From NCBI GenBank assembly GCA_002368155.1, contig AP018180.1:5625978-5689977 (forward strand): a stretch of 64,000 bases of DNA, in the 5' to 3' direction. The notes beneath the pieces were generated by a model. That model ran no database searches. It was given only the letters and a program-made list of their open reading frames with translations, and was not told the DNA's origin. Numbering within the stretch: the first letter of the stretch is position 1; the number at the start of each line of letters is the position of its first letter. Positions 1-9,236 of the stretch are shown here, in pieces. The stretch is from Nostoc carneum NIES-2107 (lineage in GTDB: Bacteria > Cyanobacteriota > Cyanobacteriia > Cyanobacteriales > Nostocaceae). Position numbers and translations under genes: made by a program.

Positions 1-1502
1 TCCCACTGCTTGAAGTCAGCAATAGTGCTTTTCTGGAATGGAACTTGCCATAAAACCAGAATTCCATGTTGGCATCACTATTTTGACTCAGTATAGACTG
101 ATGATTTACTTGCTCAAAACTTTATGAAGTAACTATAGTCTGCTGCTATATCCTTACTTATTCTGATATTTATGAATGTATTAATTAGCACAATCTTAAC
201 TTAACTTGCTGCTTATTTGATGCTTCTAAAATTACCAAATTTGTGCAGACATTTGTCTGCGTTTTAAATTACAGTTCAGCCTTTTGTTATTGATAAATTT
301 GATTCACTGAAACTTTAGCCAGTCTTATTTTGTTATGTAATTATTTTACAAAGTAAATTATGACTATGATTCAAGGCTTGGATAAAGATTGCTTAAAGTT
401 TATACAGAATCGCTATAATAAATGCACCCAAAAAATATTGAAGTGTACAATATTTTTTATACAGTGAACTGAGGTCACAAAATAATGATTGAAGCCAAAT
501 AATATTTTTTGGTAATCTTTGGCAGATTCATCACTAGCTAGACAATTTATTCAAGATTTATCTTGATAGCTATAACTCTAGTTAGATGAATACCTTGAAG
601 ATGCCAAACATTTATAGTTATGCAACAATGTAGCAACTACCTCAGAGCCTAAAAATTATTTTTTTCAAGAAAAAGAATAGTGGTAAATTGCCAGAAACAT
701 GAATAACACAACTTACCAAAGGTAGAAAGATAAAGCTGCTAATTTAGCAGGAATTTTCTCTTAATTAATAGAAGTGAACAGCATCACCATCTGCTATTGC
801 CTATAACAACAGGAATTAATAAAAGCAATCTACTTAATTAGGAGTTCATGACAAACTACTAAATTGTTGCATCAAACTTTGCAGATGAGGCAAACACAGA
901 AATTCCCTCAAACTTGACCCTAATGGCATTCTTCATTTATGAGTATGACGTTTTATGTCAGCAGCTAGATGCCATAGACAGTAATCTCTTCAGAAGAGAG
1001 ACGGCTAGTTAATCTGAACTGAACACTGATTAATAGCCAACTAGATATATTGCTAAAACACCTTTCCCAGAAAGCGTTTAACAATATTGATGTTCTAAAA
1101 CTTGATTGTTAGATCTTATGATATTATGTTTTTTCCAGAATTTTTTAACCAATTTAGTCGTGAGCGCAAAACAAATGCTTTTGCTAAAGAAAAAATTCAA
1201 TAATCTTGATTTACTTAACAGTATGGGCAACCCTTGATTTATAAAACTTAATTGTTGGGCTTCTACCAAGATACTTGTGCCGATGCAAGGCCTTTCAAAG
1301 GCAAGTGTGCGGTATTTTTCCTGTCACAACAGTATGAAAGCAATTTAACCTTTTATATTTTATTGGAAAATGAACAATCTTTGAGAAAACTAGCATTTTT
1401 AGTGTTAATGGCATTGCTTGTTTACTGACACTAATTCTAAGAATGTTACCTTTTTCATCTTTAATTAGCTGTCTTTGATGATGTTAATATATAGCAACTA
1501 AC
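1..1502. other. AT-rich region without a convincing gene
   Basis: This 1.5 kb stretch is strongly AT-rich and broken by stops in all frames. The only longer open frame, on the minus strand around 1078-1269, has a composition typical of chance and no recognisable motif. No tRNA-like cloverleaf, terminator or HIP1 site stands out. It may be decayed sequence or a long leader/intergenic region; I see no gene in it. Confidence 0.5.
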
Positions 1503-1679
1503 ATGATAATGACAAATAAGAAGTGGGCTGTAAAACGTATAACTGTCAATCTCGCTGCACAGGAAGCTGAAAAACTCGAACAATACTGTCAGCAAACTGG
1601 TAGACCTGCAACTGATGTAATTCGCGAATTGATTAGAGGTTTATCCATTGCTGATGATACTAAAGAAGTAAGCAGGTAA
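1503..1679 (+). CDS. small ribbon-helix-helix (CopG/Arc-like) DNA-binding protein
   Basis: This 58-residue ORF opens with ATG at 1503; ATG 1509 is an alternative start. The sequence has the ribbon-helix-helix layout: a basic beta strand (KRITVNL, residues 11-17), then helix A (QEAEKLEQYCQQTG), a turn with GRPATDVI, and helix B (RELIRGL). Proteins of this size act as dimeric DNA-binding repressors or as antitoxins of type II toxin-antitoxin pairs. No toxin ORF follows within 200 bases, so an orphan regulator is the simpler reading. The family assignment rests on pattern only. Confidence 0.6.
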   Translation: MIMTNKKWAVKRITVNLAAQEAEKLEQYCQQTGRPATDVIRELIRGLSIADDTKEVSR

Positions 1680-2377
1680 ATAGGTATTTGTCAACAATCC
1701 TTTAAATACTTGTTTTTAATTCATTGCGCTCCAAATAGGTAATAAATCACAGGAGAATCACTTTAGTCTTCTCCCAAAACTAGAAGACTAAAGTTGAAAA
1801 AGCAGTGGGTTGCAAAGTGTACCACATGAGGTAGTGTTGCAGACTTAAAATATGTGTATTTTAGATCTGGCTCAATGTAGCGACTGATGCCAAGTGGCAT
1901 AATCAAATCTGTTGGAATATGAAGCTCAACTAAAATTTCTTAATTTTCAATTTGAGGAATTCCAAAAATTAAATTATCCAAATTTCCTGGCACAGGTGAT
2001 GGAGGGATTCTTCCTATATGCATCCGTTGGTGATATAGCCTACCCCGTTGGGGAAGCAAACACGGTTATTGTCCTGCTGGAAGTTCCTTATTAGCTATCC
2101 TCTAGTCTCTTGTTCATGAGACTCTGCGTCAACAGAGTCTCATGTTTTCATATCTGGTAATCAGCTGTACATCAAAAACTCTATCCACAAGGTGGGCATG
2201 GGGCATGAGGCATAGGGCATGGGAAAGGTTGCCTTGTCCCACCATAACCCCAAAGCGCCGGTGCAACTATCCTTATGCGCCCACAAGGGGATGGGGTTTG
2301 TCGTCGCTTTCAATAAATAGCAAATTACGACACCAAGACAGTTACAATCTGTAAAGAAACTGAAAAGGAACGACGGA
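1680..2377. other. intergenic region upstream of crtQ
   Basis: This 700-base interval contains a perfect hairpin at 2116-2143 (listed separately) and a short GC-richer patch just before crtQ with GGGCATGGGGCAT-like STRR units (about 2196-2225). A 60-codon open frame at 1912-2094 has no good ribosome-binding site and no recognisable features; I do not call it. The crtQ promoter should lie here but no clear -35/-10 pair was recognised. Confidence 0.4.
2116..2143 (+). terminator. perfect 11-bp hairpin, possible terminator
   Basis: ATGAGACTCTG is followed by a 6-base loop and its exact complement CAGAGTCTCAT, then GTTTTC. The T-run is short, so this may be an attenuator or processing hairpin instead of a strong intrinsic terminator. 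It would separate upstream transcription from crtQ. Confidence 0.4.
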
Positions 2378-3817
2378 ATGCGCGTTGCAATCGTAGGTGC
2401 GGGACTGGCAGGACTAGCCACTGCCGTAGATTTAGCTGATGCTGGCTGTGAAATCCAAATTTTTGAATCCCGTCCATTTGTTGGCGGAAAAGTTGGCAGT
2501 TGGGTAGATGGCGATGGCAACCATATTGAAATGGGGTTGCACGTGTTTTTCGGCTGCTACTATCAGCTTTTTGACTTGATGAAAAAAGTAGGGGCGATAG
2601 ATAATTTACGCCTGAAAGAACATACCCATACTTTTATCAACAAAGGTGGGCGTACTGGTGCTTTAGATTTTCGGTTCTTTACAGGTGCGCCTTTTAATGG
2701 TTTAAAGGCATTTTTCACCACCTCCCAACTATCATTACAAGATAAATTGCAAAATGCGATCGCCTTAGGCACTAGCCCCATAGTTCGGGGTTTAGTGGAC
2801 TTTGACGGTGCGATGCAAACTATTCGTGATTTAGATAAGATTAGCTTTGCTGACTGGTTTCGTAGTCACGGCGGTAGCCAAGGTAGCATTAAGCGGATGT
2901 GGAATCCCATCGCTTACGCCTTAGGATTTATTGATTGCGAAAATATTTCCGCCCGCTGTATGCTGACAATCTTTCAGTTTTTTGCGGTGAGAACTGAGGC
3001 TTCCATATTGCGGATGCTGGAAGGTTCGCCTCATGAATATTTGCACAAACCCATATTGGAATACTTAGCAGCTAGAGGTACGCAAGTTCATACCCGTCGG
3101 CAAGTCCGGGAAATTCAGTTTGCAGAATCAGATACAGAAACCCGTGTAACTGGGATAGCAGTTGCCCAAGGTGATACAGAGGAAGTAATTACTGCTGATG
3201 CCTATGTCTTTGCCTGTGATGTCCCAGGAATTCAGCGGATACTACCGCAACAGTGGCGTAAGTGGTCAGAATTTGACAATATCTACAAACTAGATGCTGT
3301 GCCTGTAGCAACAGTACAACTGAGATTTGATGGTTGGGTAACAGAACTGCAAGATGAGGAAAAACGCAAACAGCTAAATCATGCGGCTGGCATAGATAAT
3401 TTGCTTTACACTGCCGATGCTGACTTTTCTTGCTTTTCTGATTTAGCACTGAGTAGCCCTGCGGATTATTATCGCCCAGGACAGGGGTCATTATTGCAGT
3501 TAGTACTGACACCGGGAGATCCATTTATCAAACAAAGCAACGAAGCGATCGCCCAGCACGTCCTTAGTCAAGTGCATGAACTCTTTCCCTCATCGCGGGA
3601 GTTAAATATGACTTGGTACAACGTAGTCAAACTTGCCCAATCTCTCTACCGCGAAGCACCAGGTATGGATGTATATCGTCCTAACCAAAAGACACCTGTG
3701 CCGAATTTCTTCTTGGCAGGTAGTTACACTCAGCAAGACTATATCGATAGTATGGAAGGAGCAACAATTTCCGGAAGGCGGGCAGCAAAAGTAATTTTAG
3801 AGAATTTGAAGCAATAA
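2378..3817 (+). CDS. crtQ: 9,9'-di-cis-zeta-carotene desaturase
   Basis: This is a 479-residue plant-type zeta-carotene desaturase, the FAD enzyme that converts zeta-carotene to (pro)lycopene in the membrane-associated carotenoid pathway. The N terminus is a textbook dinucleotide-binding fold ([18 protein letters not shown], residues 3-20) followed by the amine-oxidase-type GGKVGSW segment. The C terminus carries the FAD-closing motif [19 protein letters not shown] and [10 protein letters not shown]. Length matches cyanobacterial and plant ZDS proteins. An AAGGA-like ribosome-binding site precedes the ATG at 2378. The next gene, an SRPBCC protein, starts 37 bases downstream and is probably cotranscribed. 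The call is confident; crtQ and zds are alternative names. Confidence 0.95.
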   Translation: MRVAIVGAGLAGLATAVDLADAGCEIQIFESRPFVGGKVGSWVDGDGNHIEMGLHVFFGCYYQLFDLMKKVGAIDNLRLKEHTHTFINKGGRTGALDFRFFTGAPFNGLKAFFTTSQLSLQDKLQNAIALGTSPIVRGLVDFDGAMQTIRDLDKISFADWFRSHGGSQGSIKRMWNPIAYALGFIDCENISARCMLTIFQFFAVRTEASILRMLEGSPHEYLHKPILEYLAARGTQVHTRRQVREIQFAESDTETRVTGIAVAQGDTEEVITADAYVFACDVPGIQRILPQQWRKWSEFDNIYKLDAVPVATVQLRFDGWVTELQDEEKRKQLNHAAGIDNLLYTADADFSCFSDLALSSPADYYRPGQGSLLQLVLTPGDPFIKQSNEAIAQHVLSQVHELFPSSRELNMTWYNVVKLAQSLYREAPGMDVYRPNQKTPVPNFFLAGSYTQQDYIDSMEGATISGRRAAKVILENLKQ

Positions 3818-3854
3818 CGAACCGCACTCAGCAACAAAAGGCGCAGAGGAAAAA

Positions 3855-4298
3855 ATGTCAGACTGGCTAGAGCATAGTGTACAGGTAGAAGTAGAGGCTC
3901 CTATAGATTTTGTCTGGAGTCTCTGGTCTGATTTAGAACAAATGCCCAAATGGATGAAGTGGATTGATTCGGTAAAGGTTCCACCCGATAATCCAGAAAT
4001 ATCTATTTGGAAGCTAAGTACTGGCGGTCTGGATTTTACCTGGAAATCGCAGATTCTCAAAGTTATACCCAATCAGATTATTCAATGGAAATCGATTGAT
4101 GGCTTGCCAAATCAAGGGGCGATTCGTTTTTATGATCGCCACAATAGCAGTATTGTGAAACTCACTGTTTCCTATGCCATTCCTGGAATTATTGGCAAAA
4201 TCATGGATAATCTATTTTTGGGACGGGCGGTGGAGTCTACAATTCAAGCCGATTTGGAACGTTTTAGAGAATATGCTTTGAATGCGAAAGCTGGGTAA
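3855..4298 (+). CDS. SRPBCC (START-like) cyclase/dehydrase-family protein
   Basis: This 147-residue protein has the START-like helix-grip fold pattern: an N-terminal strand EHSVQVEVEAPIDFVWSLWSDLEQMPKWMKWIDSV, typical of polyketide cyclase/coenzyme Q-binding (Coq10-like) families, and a C-terminal helix (FLGRAVESTIQADLERFREYAL). Such proteins bind a hydrophobic ligand. It starts 37 bases after crtQ in the same direction, so a role linked to carotenoids or isoprenoid-type ligands is a reasonable guess from context, but the ligand cannot be read from the sequence. Confidence 0.8.
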   Translation: MSDWLEHSVQVEVEAPIDFVWSLWSDLEQMPKWMKWIDSVKVPPDNPEISIWKLSTGGLDFTWKSQILKVIPNQIIQWKSIDGLPNQGAIRFYDRHNSSIVKLTVSYAIPGIIGKIMDNLFLGRAVESTIQADLERFREYALNAKAG

Positions 4299-4330
4299 AC
4301 AATTATTTGTATTTTCGAGGATTACCCAGA

Positions 4331-4573
4331 ATGAAGTCATTAGCTACTGAAATTCCAGTAAATACCATCATTCCTGTATTTACTGCTATAGGCGATCGCC
4401 AGTGGCAGAACTTTAAAGATTTAGAAGCAGATTTTATTAGCCAGCATGGGGTGGAAGTTTGGCAAGAAGTATTCAACTTTCGAGTCTTACCAGCCTTGGA
4501 TAAAGATTCTAATCGATGGCTGCTGATTCAGTGGTGCAATGAGGGGATTATTTGGGAAAAAAATGTAGTATGA
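4331..4573 (+). CDS. small conserved hypothetical protein
   Basis: This 80-residue protein begins MKSLATEIPVNTIIPVFTAIGDRQWQNFKDLEADF. The ATG at 4331 is preferred because GAGG at 4317-4320 sits 10 bases upstream; an in-frame start at 4307 would be only 8 bases from the previous stop and lacks a site. It contains no membrane segment or known motif; a C-terminal WLLIQWCNEG looks structured. It is probably the third gene of the crtQ operon. Function unknown. Confidence 0.6.
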   Translation: MKSLATEIPVNTIIPVFTAIGDRQWQNFKDLEADFISQHGVEVWQEVFNFRVLPALDKDSNRWLLIQWCNEGIIWEKNVV

Positions 4574-4668
4574 GGCGCATTAGTCATCAATGGGCTTGTT
4601 CCACTGCAAAATACCGCCCTCATCAATATATTTGAAAGCAATCTGTCAGCTTCGTGATAGCTGTCTCA

Positions 4669-4908
4669 TCACCATGTTGGGTCACTAAAGAGATTAATGG
4701 TTAATTGTTCGCGTCCTGGGGGTACGGCTGTGATACAAGCGCGTATTGTTTCGCCATCTTCTAATTCCACAGTGCAAGCGTGACAAGTCCCCATGAGACA
4801 GCCAGTAGGGATAAATATCCCCGCCCGTTCTGCTACATCTAACAGGGGTTCTCCCACTTCAGCTTCTACTGTGACATCATCTGGTAAAAAGTGGACGCGA
4901 ACATTCAT
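4669..4908 (-). CDS. small plant-type 2Fe-2S ferredoxin-like protein
   Basis: This 79-residue protein carries the 2Fe-2S ligand pattern C-x4-C-x2-C (CLMGTCHAC, Cys 37, 42, 45 counting from the ATG at 4908) and a fourth cysteine (RAC, Cys 58). It is shorter than photosynthetic ferredoxins and lacks their acidic surface loops, so it belongs to the small fer2-domain group. GAGG lies 10 bases upstream of the ATG; a TTG at 4911 is an alternative. It begins 15 bases after the cobQ stop on the same strand, which suggests cotranscription and perhaps electron supply to a corrinoid-related step, though that is inference. Confidence 0.85.
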   Translation of the reverse strand: MNVRVHFLPDDVTVEAEVGEPLLDVAERAGIFIPTGCLMGTCHACTVELEDGETIRACITAVPPGREQLTINLFSDPTW

Positions 4909-4923
4909 CAAATACCAACCTCT

Positions 4924-6399
4924 CTAAGACAAAAACGGCGTTAAGTCTAAATGGTTTTCAATTTCAGTGGCTAGGGAGTCCAAAGTTTGCTCTCGCTGTT
5001 CTCGGTAGTTAGAAACACCAGTTGGCAGAGATTTCAGACCCCGTTGTTGACGGAGGCGATTTAACCAAGCCCTTCTCCAAGGGCCGTTGTCAAAGATACC
5101 ATGAAGATATGTACCCCAAACTGATTGACAACTATCTACTAACCCTAAATTAATATCATCAAATAAAGGTTGGTAAGCTTGGCTATCTGGTTGCTGTTCA
5201 ATACGCGATCGCCCTTGATGGATTTCAAACCCATAAACTGGTAAGCCCATCTGTGGGAAATTAGAGCTGACTTGGCGCTGGCGGGCAATTTTCTGTCCGG
5301 TAATTACAGTTCTAATTGGTAATAAATTTAGCCCTTGATATCTGCCAGCTTGTCCTTCTATGCCCTCTGGATCAGCAATAATTTGACCTAGCATTTGGTA
5401 ACCGCCGCAAATCCCTAAAACTGTTCCACCAGATGCTGCATAATGTTGTATGGCTTCTGCCATGCCGCTTTTTTGTAGCAGTATCAAGTCAGGAATTGTG
5501 GTCTTAGTACCTGGTAGAATTACTGCATCTGGATGACCTAATTCTTGCTTAGGATTGAGATATCTTACCGATACAGTTGGTTCTGACTCTAATGGATCAA
5601 AGTCGGTAAAGTTAGAAATTCTTGGTAAGCGTAGAACAGCAATATCTAAATCAGCTTGGGATTTATGGGCTTTCCTCTCCAACAAATCAAGGGAGTCTTC
5701 CGCCGGGAACATATGTTCCAAGTAGGGGATAACACCAATCACAGGGATACCAGTCCGCGCTTCTAACCATTTGATACCTGGTTCTAAGATGGAACGCTGC
5801 CCACGGAACTTGTTAATTACAATACCCTTGATTAAATCGCGTTCGTCTTGGTCTAATAACTCTAAAGTGCCTATAACATGGGCAAATGCACCACCTCTAT
5901 CTATATCTACTACCAATATAGTTGGTGCATTTAAATACTTGGCAACTCGCATATTTGTCAAGTCGCGATGCTTCAGATTAATCTCCGCAGGGCTACCAGC
6001 GCCTTCACAAACCAACAAGTCAAATTCTGTACCTAAATGTTGTAGGGATTCTTCAATTGTCCGCCAACCCAGTTCAAAATACTGCTCGTAGTAATCTACC
6101 GCACTCACCTTACCTACAGGTCTGCCTTTGAGAATGACTTGCGAAGTCATATCGCCTTGGGGCTTGAGTAAAATGGGGTTCATTTCTACCCAAGGTACAA
6201 CTCCCGCCGCCCAAGCTTGCACTGCTTGGGCGTAGCCGATTTCTCCCCCGCTAGAGGTTACATACGCATTTAAAGCCATATTTTGACCTTTAAAGGGAGC
6301 CACTCGCCAGCCACGGCGCGATAAAATGCGACAAATAGCTGTAGTTATTAGTGATTTCCCCGCGTGGGATGTTGTCCCCACCACCATAATTGATTTCAT
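4924..6399 (-). CDS. cobQ: cobyric acid synthase (adenosylcobyrinic acid a,c-diamide amidase)
   Basis: This 491-residue protein amidates four side chains of adenosylcobyrinic acid a,c-diamide using glutamine and ATP, in cobalamin (pseudo-B12) synthesis. The N-terminal ATP-dependent domain has the modified P-loop VGTTSHAGKS (residues 7-16) and LLVCEGAGSPAEIN. The C-terminal class I glutaminase domain has the nucleophile in VLGICGGYQMLG (Cys331) and a histidine in WGTYLHGIFD (His433). Length and domain order match CobQ/CbiP. A small ferredoxin gene follows in the same direction. Confidence 0.96.
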   Translation of the reverse strand: MKSIMVVGTTSHAGKSLITTAICRILSRRGWRVAPFKGQNMALNAYVTSSGGEIGYAQAVQAWAAGVVPWVEMNPILLKPQGDMTSQVILKGRPVGKVSAVDYYEQYFELGWRTIEESLQHLGTEFDLLVCEGAGSPAEINLKHRDLTNMRVAKYLNAPTILVVDIDRGGAFAHVIGTLELLDQDERDLIKGIVINKFRGQRSILEPGIKWLEARTGIPVIGVIPYLEHMFPAEDSLDLLERKAHKSQADLDIAVLRLPRISNFTDFDPLESEPTVSVRYLNPKQELGHPDAVILPGTKTTIPDLILLQKSGMAEAIQHYAASGGTVLGICGGYQMLGQIIADPEGIEGQAGRYQGLNLLPIRTVITGQKIARQRQVSSNFPQMGLPVYGFEIHQGRSRIEQQPDSQAYQPLFDDINLGLVDSCQSVWGTYLHGIFDNGPWRRAWLNRLRQQRGLKSLPTGVSNYREQREQTLDSLATEIENHLDLTPFLS

Positions 6400-6663
6400 A
6401 ATGACTATCGGTTGCTCGACATAAGGGGCGGAATTTGAGGGTTGAACGGTAAGCTGGTAATCCGCTCGTCAACAGGTAACAAGCTAGGAAGTAGTTAGAG
6501 GCGCAATTTTGCCTCTAGATTTCCCACATTTTTGTTGTACTTTTTACCATCACCGCACAAACTCAGTCTAATGCTGATGATAAAGATTTTATAAATGCGG
6601 TCGATGCTTGCGTATATATTGTTCCCTTTTTCTCCCTCATCCTAACCTTATTAGTTTCAAATT

Positions 6664-7068
6664 CTAAAAAGGTAGTCGAAACCAACGAGTCAAAGCGTTT
6701 TGAATGCGATCGCTCCATGAAGGCTGAGGCCAATTTTTATTTTGGTATTGTTCTGCTAATTTTTGACCTAGGGGTGTGAGGCGGAAGCTATCGGTAATTC
6801 CTTGGCCATCAACTTCACGCCGCAATACACCAACTTGAATTAGCCAGTCTAAAGCTTGATCGCAAGCTAATTCTGATAACGGCTGCTTGGTGTAGCCATG
6901 CTTGATACCATTATCTTGAGCGATCGCACTCACGGAGACACTCTGCTGACGCATCGCCTCTAATAAAGCCGGATTGAAGGGAGAACAAATTAGCGATCGC
7001 GCCGCACGTTCTATAGTGCTTGGAGAATAGGAAAAAGCTTTGGGGTTGGAAGAATTAACAGCAGTCAT
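6664..7068 (-). CDS. conserved cyanobacterial protein, winged-helix-like
   Basis: This 134-residue soluble protein has a middle helical segment (ALLEAMRQQSVSVSAIAQDNG) and a C-terminal portion (DQALDWLIQVGVLRREVDGQGITDSFRLTPLGQKLAEQY) that reads like a winged helix: recognition helix, beta hairpin, then a wing ending in LTPLG. It therefore might bind DNA. It ends with an aromatic/basic tail (TRWFRLPF). It diverges from the peroxiredoxin gene across about 100 bases. The protein looks conserved in cyanobacteria but I cannot name its role. Confidence 0.65.
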   Translation of the reverse strand: MTAVNSSNPKAFSYSPSTIERAARSLICSPFNPALLEAMRQQSVSVSAIAQDNGIKHGYTKQPLSELACDQALDWLIQVGVLRREVDGQGITDSFRLTPLGQKLAEQYQNKNWPQPSWSDRIQNALTRWFRLPF

Positions 7069-7170
7069 TTGAATCTGGGGAATTTTATTCTTTGAGGTAA
7101 TTAATTTAATTATTGTAAATTATTGTAAAATTTCAAATGCCCCAACAATCTGAAATAGGAAGGGTTCATT

Positions 7171-7608
7171 ATGGCTCTAGCAGTCGGTACCGATGCACCT
7201 CAATTTACCGTCAAAGATACTAACGGCAACACTGTGTCTTTATCTGATTTTGCAGGTAAGACAGTAGTTTTATATTTTTACCCCAAAGATGACACCCCAG
7301 GCTGCACAAAACAAGCTTGTAGCTTCCGGGATGCTCAAAGCGACTATCAAGGTAAAGATATTGTCGTACTGGGTGTGAGTGCAGATGATGAAGCTTCCCA
7401 TCAGGCATTCACAGCAAAATATAATCTGAATTTTCCTTTATTGGCTGACACTGACCACAGCCTAATCAAAGCATACGATGTTGATGGTGGTGGTTACGCT
7501 AAGCGTGTTACCTACGTCATCGACCCCAATGGCAAAATTACCCATGTTGATGCCACCGTGAATACAACTACTCACGCCAGTGATGTTTTAGCTGCTCTAG
7601 GGCTATAG
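7171..7608 (+). CDS. prxQ: PrxQ/BCP-type peroxiredoxin
   Basis: This 145-residue thioredoxin-fold peroxidase reduces H2O2 and organic peroxides using thioredoxin. The active site is DTPGCTKQAC, with the peroxidatic Cys45 and a resolving Cys50 four residues later, the PrxQ spacing. The flanking YFYPKDDTPGCT and GVSADDEASHQAF segments are family-typical. No signal peptide is present, so it acts in the cytoplasm. AGGAAGGG at about 7157 precedes the ATG. A hairpin follows the stop and may terminate it. Confidence 0.93.
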   Translation: MALAVGTDAPQFTVKDTNGNTVSLSDFAGKTVVLYFYPKDDTPGCTKQACSFRDAQSDYQGKDIVVLGVSADDEASHQAFTAKYNLNFPLLADTDHSLIKAYDVDGGGYAKRVTYVIDPNGKITHVDATVNTTTHASDVLAALGL

Positions 7609-7635
7609 AATTTCCCATTTAAAATCAACCAAATT

Positions 7636-7673
7636 ATAGGGGCACAACGAAGTTTTTCTACGCTGTGCCCCTA
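7636..7673. terminator. hairpin between convergent genes
   Basis: ATAGGGGCACA (about 7636-7646) pairs with TGTGCCCCTA (about 7664-7673) around an AT-rich loop that itself contains a T-run. It lies between prxQ and the convergent secreted-protein gene, so it could end transcription from both sides. The trailing sequence is AT-rich but not a clean T-tract. Confidence 0.45.
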
Positions 7674-7704
7674 ATTATATAGAAAATCGATTTTTGGTAA
7701 TCCT

Positions 7705-8103
7705 TTAGTTTTTTGCTGGTGCTGTCTGCCCTGCAGCAGGATTTTGTGGGAGTATAATCAGCGGTGAACTTGGGGAAGCTGTTCCTAGTTGACCCCGATT
7801 TTGAATTGCTTGTTGTTGTCTTCTTTTAAACTCCAGGGTAGCTTCGTCTAGTTGCTGATTTTGCTGATCTGCATTCCAGTTGAGAGTACCAAAATTTGCC
7901 TGGTGAATCAGGTTGAACATATTAAAATCTGAACTCCCAGCACCAGGGAAAGGATTGGCATTATTCTGGTTGAGATCGCCACTATTACCAGAATCAACTG
8001 TACCTAATTGAGCCAAGCTAGGTTGAGCCAGTAAAGAAGCAAAGCTAATTCCGGCTACGGTAATCGCTGTGAGTTTAGTCAGGGGTAGGAATATTTTTTT
8101 CAT
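7705..8103 (-). CDS. secreted hypothetical protein
   Basis: This 132-residue protein has a clear signal peptide: a basic start (MKKIFLPLTK), a hydrophobic core (LTAITVAGISFASLLAQ) and a cleavage site around SLAQ (residue 32). The mature part is rich in Asn, Gln and Gly with a helical QQNQQLDEATLEFKRRQQQAIQNRG segment and a Pro/Ala-rich end. No known domain. It is on the same strand as the downstream-reading ABC exporter genes but 43 bases past the permease stop, so it could belong to the same transcript. Probably periplasmic or extracellular. Confidence 0.7.
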   Translation of the reverse strand: MKKIFLPLTKLTAITVAGISFASLLAQPSLAQLGTVDSGNSGDLNQNNANPFPGAGSSDFNMFNLIHQANFGTLNWNADQQNQQLDEATLEFKRRQQQAIQNRGQLGTASPSSPLIILPQNPAAGQTAPAKN

Positions 8104-8146
8104 AGGAATCTTACCCTAAATTTTGCAATGAAATTATGCTTATATC

Positions 8147-9034
8147 TTAAGCAAGAGTTCGTCGAAGTTGGGGTTGAATACTTAATAAAGCCACAACAGC
8201 AAAGCCCAGTAATATTAATAATGCTTCACCAAAGGTAACAGCACCCCAAGGAGCCTGCATCACGACACTACCCAATCCCCAATTACTGTGGAGATAGAGA
8301 TAGCGGATTGGTTCAATGGCGTAGCTGAGAGGGTTCAGAGTAGCTACTACCTGTAACCACTGGGGCATAAAAGATAAAGGTGCTAAAGCTGTACTGGCAA
8401 ACAATAGCGGTAGGTTGGTGACGAAAATTACAGCGATCAGTTCAATATGTCCAGGGAGAGCAAAAGCCAAACCCAGAGAAATAGCTGTGACACCCAAAGC
8501 CAAGAGGAAGACAATTAAAGCGATCGCACCTAGCCCAGCTATATCTGGTAAACCTGCGCCTAAAAAGGCTGCTGCTCCCACAATTACCGCCGCTTGCAGT
8601 AAACTTTGGCTAATGATAAAGATTGCGGAAGCAAAGACAATCGAGAACCGTGAAGCTAAAGGCGCTACCAGTAAGCGATTTAAAAAGCCAAACTCCCGGT
8701 CAAACATTACAGGCAAACCGGCATTTAAAGCCCCAGCAAATGCTGTAAAAACAATTACGCCAGCAGCCAAGAATTGCCCGTAATTTGTCGTACTGCCAAA
8801 AAGTCCTTTGGGAGCATTTTGGAACAAAGCACCAAACAAAACCAACCACATGACAGGCTGAATAATTCCCGCCACCAAAGTTGAAGGACGGCGTTGCAAC
8901 TGAATAAACAAGCGACGAGTTAAAGCTAAAGTCTCCTGTACTAAGTCACCAAAAAAATTAGGAGTAGCATCAACATATCCTTGCGGCGATGTTGCTGGTT
9001 GCCAATTGATATCAGATTTTGGAGTAACACTCAT
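8147..9034 (-). CDS. ABC-2 type transporter permease (DrrB-like)
   Basis: This 295-residue integral membrane protein has about six hydrophobic segments, starting after a cytoplasmic N terminus that ends with LQRRPSTLVAGIIQPVMWLVLFG. The segment FDREFGFLNRLLVAPLASRFSI is the characteristic ABC-2 family loop. It forms the membrane half of the exporter whose ATPase is encoded upstream at 9237-10256. The two genes are separated by about 200 bases of STRR repeats. Substrate unknown; relatives export drugs, lipids or polysaccharides. Confidence 0.9.
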   Translation of the reverse strand: MSVTPKSDINWQPATSPQGYVDATPNFFGDLVQETLALTRRLFIQLQRRPSTLVAGIIQPVMWLVLFGALFQNAPKGLFGSTTNYGQFLAAGVIVFTAFAGALNAGLPVMFDREFGFLNRLLVAPLASRFSIVFASAIFIISQSLLQAAVIVGAAAFLGAGLPDIAGLGAIALIVFLLALGVTAISLGLAFALPGHIELIAVIFVTNLPLLFASTALAPLSFMPQWLQVVATLNPLSYAIEPIRYLYLHSNWGLGSVVMQAPWGAVTFGEALLILLGFAVVALLSIQPQLRRTLA

Positions 9035-9044
9035 AACAATTTTG

Positions 9045-9236
9045 GATTTTGGATTTTAGATTTTAGATTTGGGTATGGGGCATTGGGCATTGGGCATTGG
9101 GCATCGGTAATGGGTAATTGGTAATTGGTAATTGGGGGTTTGATGTTTGTCATTAATTATTTCTCCCCTGCCTCCTCTGCCTCCTCTGCTTCCTCTGCTC
9201 CCTTATCCCCAGTCCCCAGTCCCTAGTCCCCAGTCC
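9045..9236. repeat. STRR heptad repeats between the two ABC exporter genes
   Basis: The interval holds runs of short tandem repeats: GATTTTA, GGGCATT and GGTAATT units on the plus strand, followed by CCTCTGC and CCCCAGT units. These are the short tandemly repeated repetitive (STRR) sequences typical of heterocystous cyanobacteria. They inflate the spacing inside an otherwise operon-like pair. Confidence 0.85.

Noticed and set aside
1078..1269. 63-codon minus-strand frame in the AT-rich left end
   Set aside because: Low-complexity AT-rich translation without recognisable features; likely chance.
1912..2094. 60-codon plus-strand frame upstream of crtQ
   Set aside because: No ribosome-binding site, no motif, and composition like the surrounding non-coding DNA.
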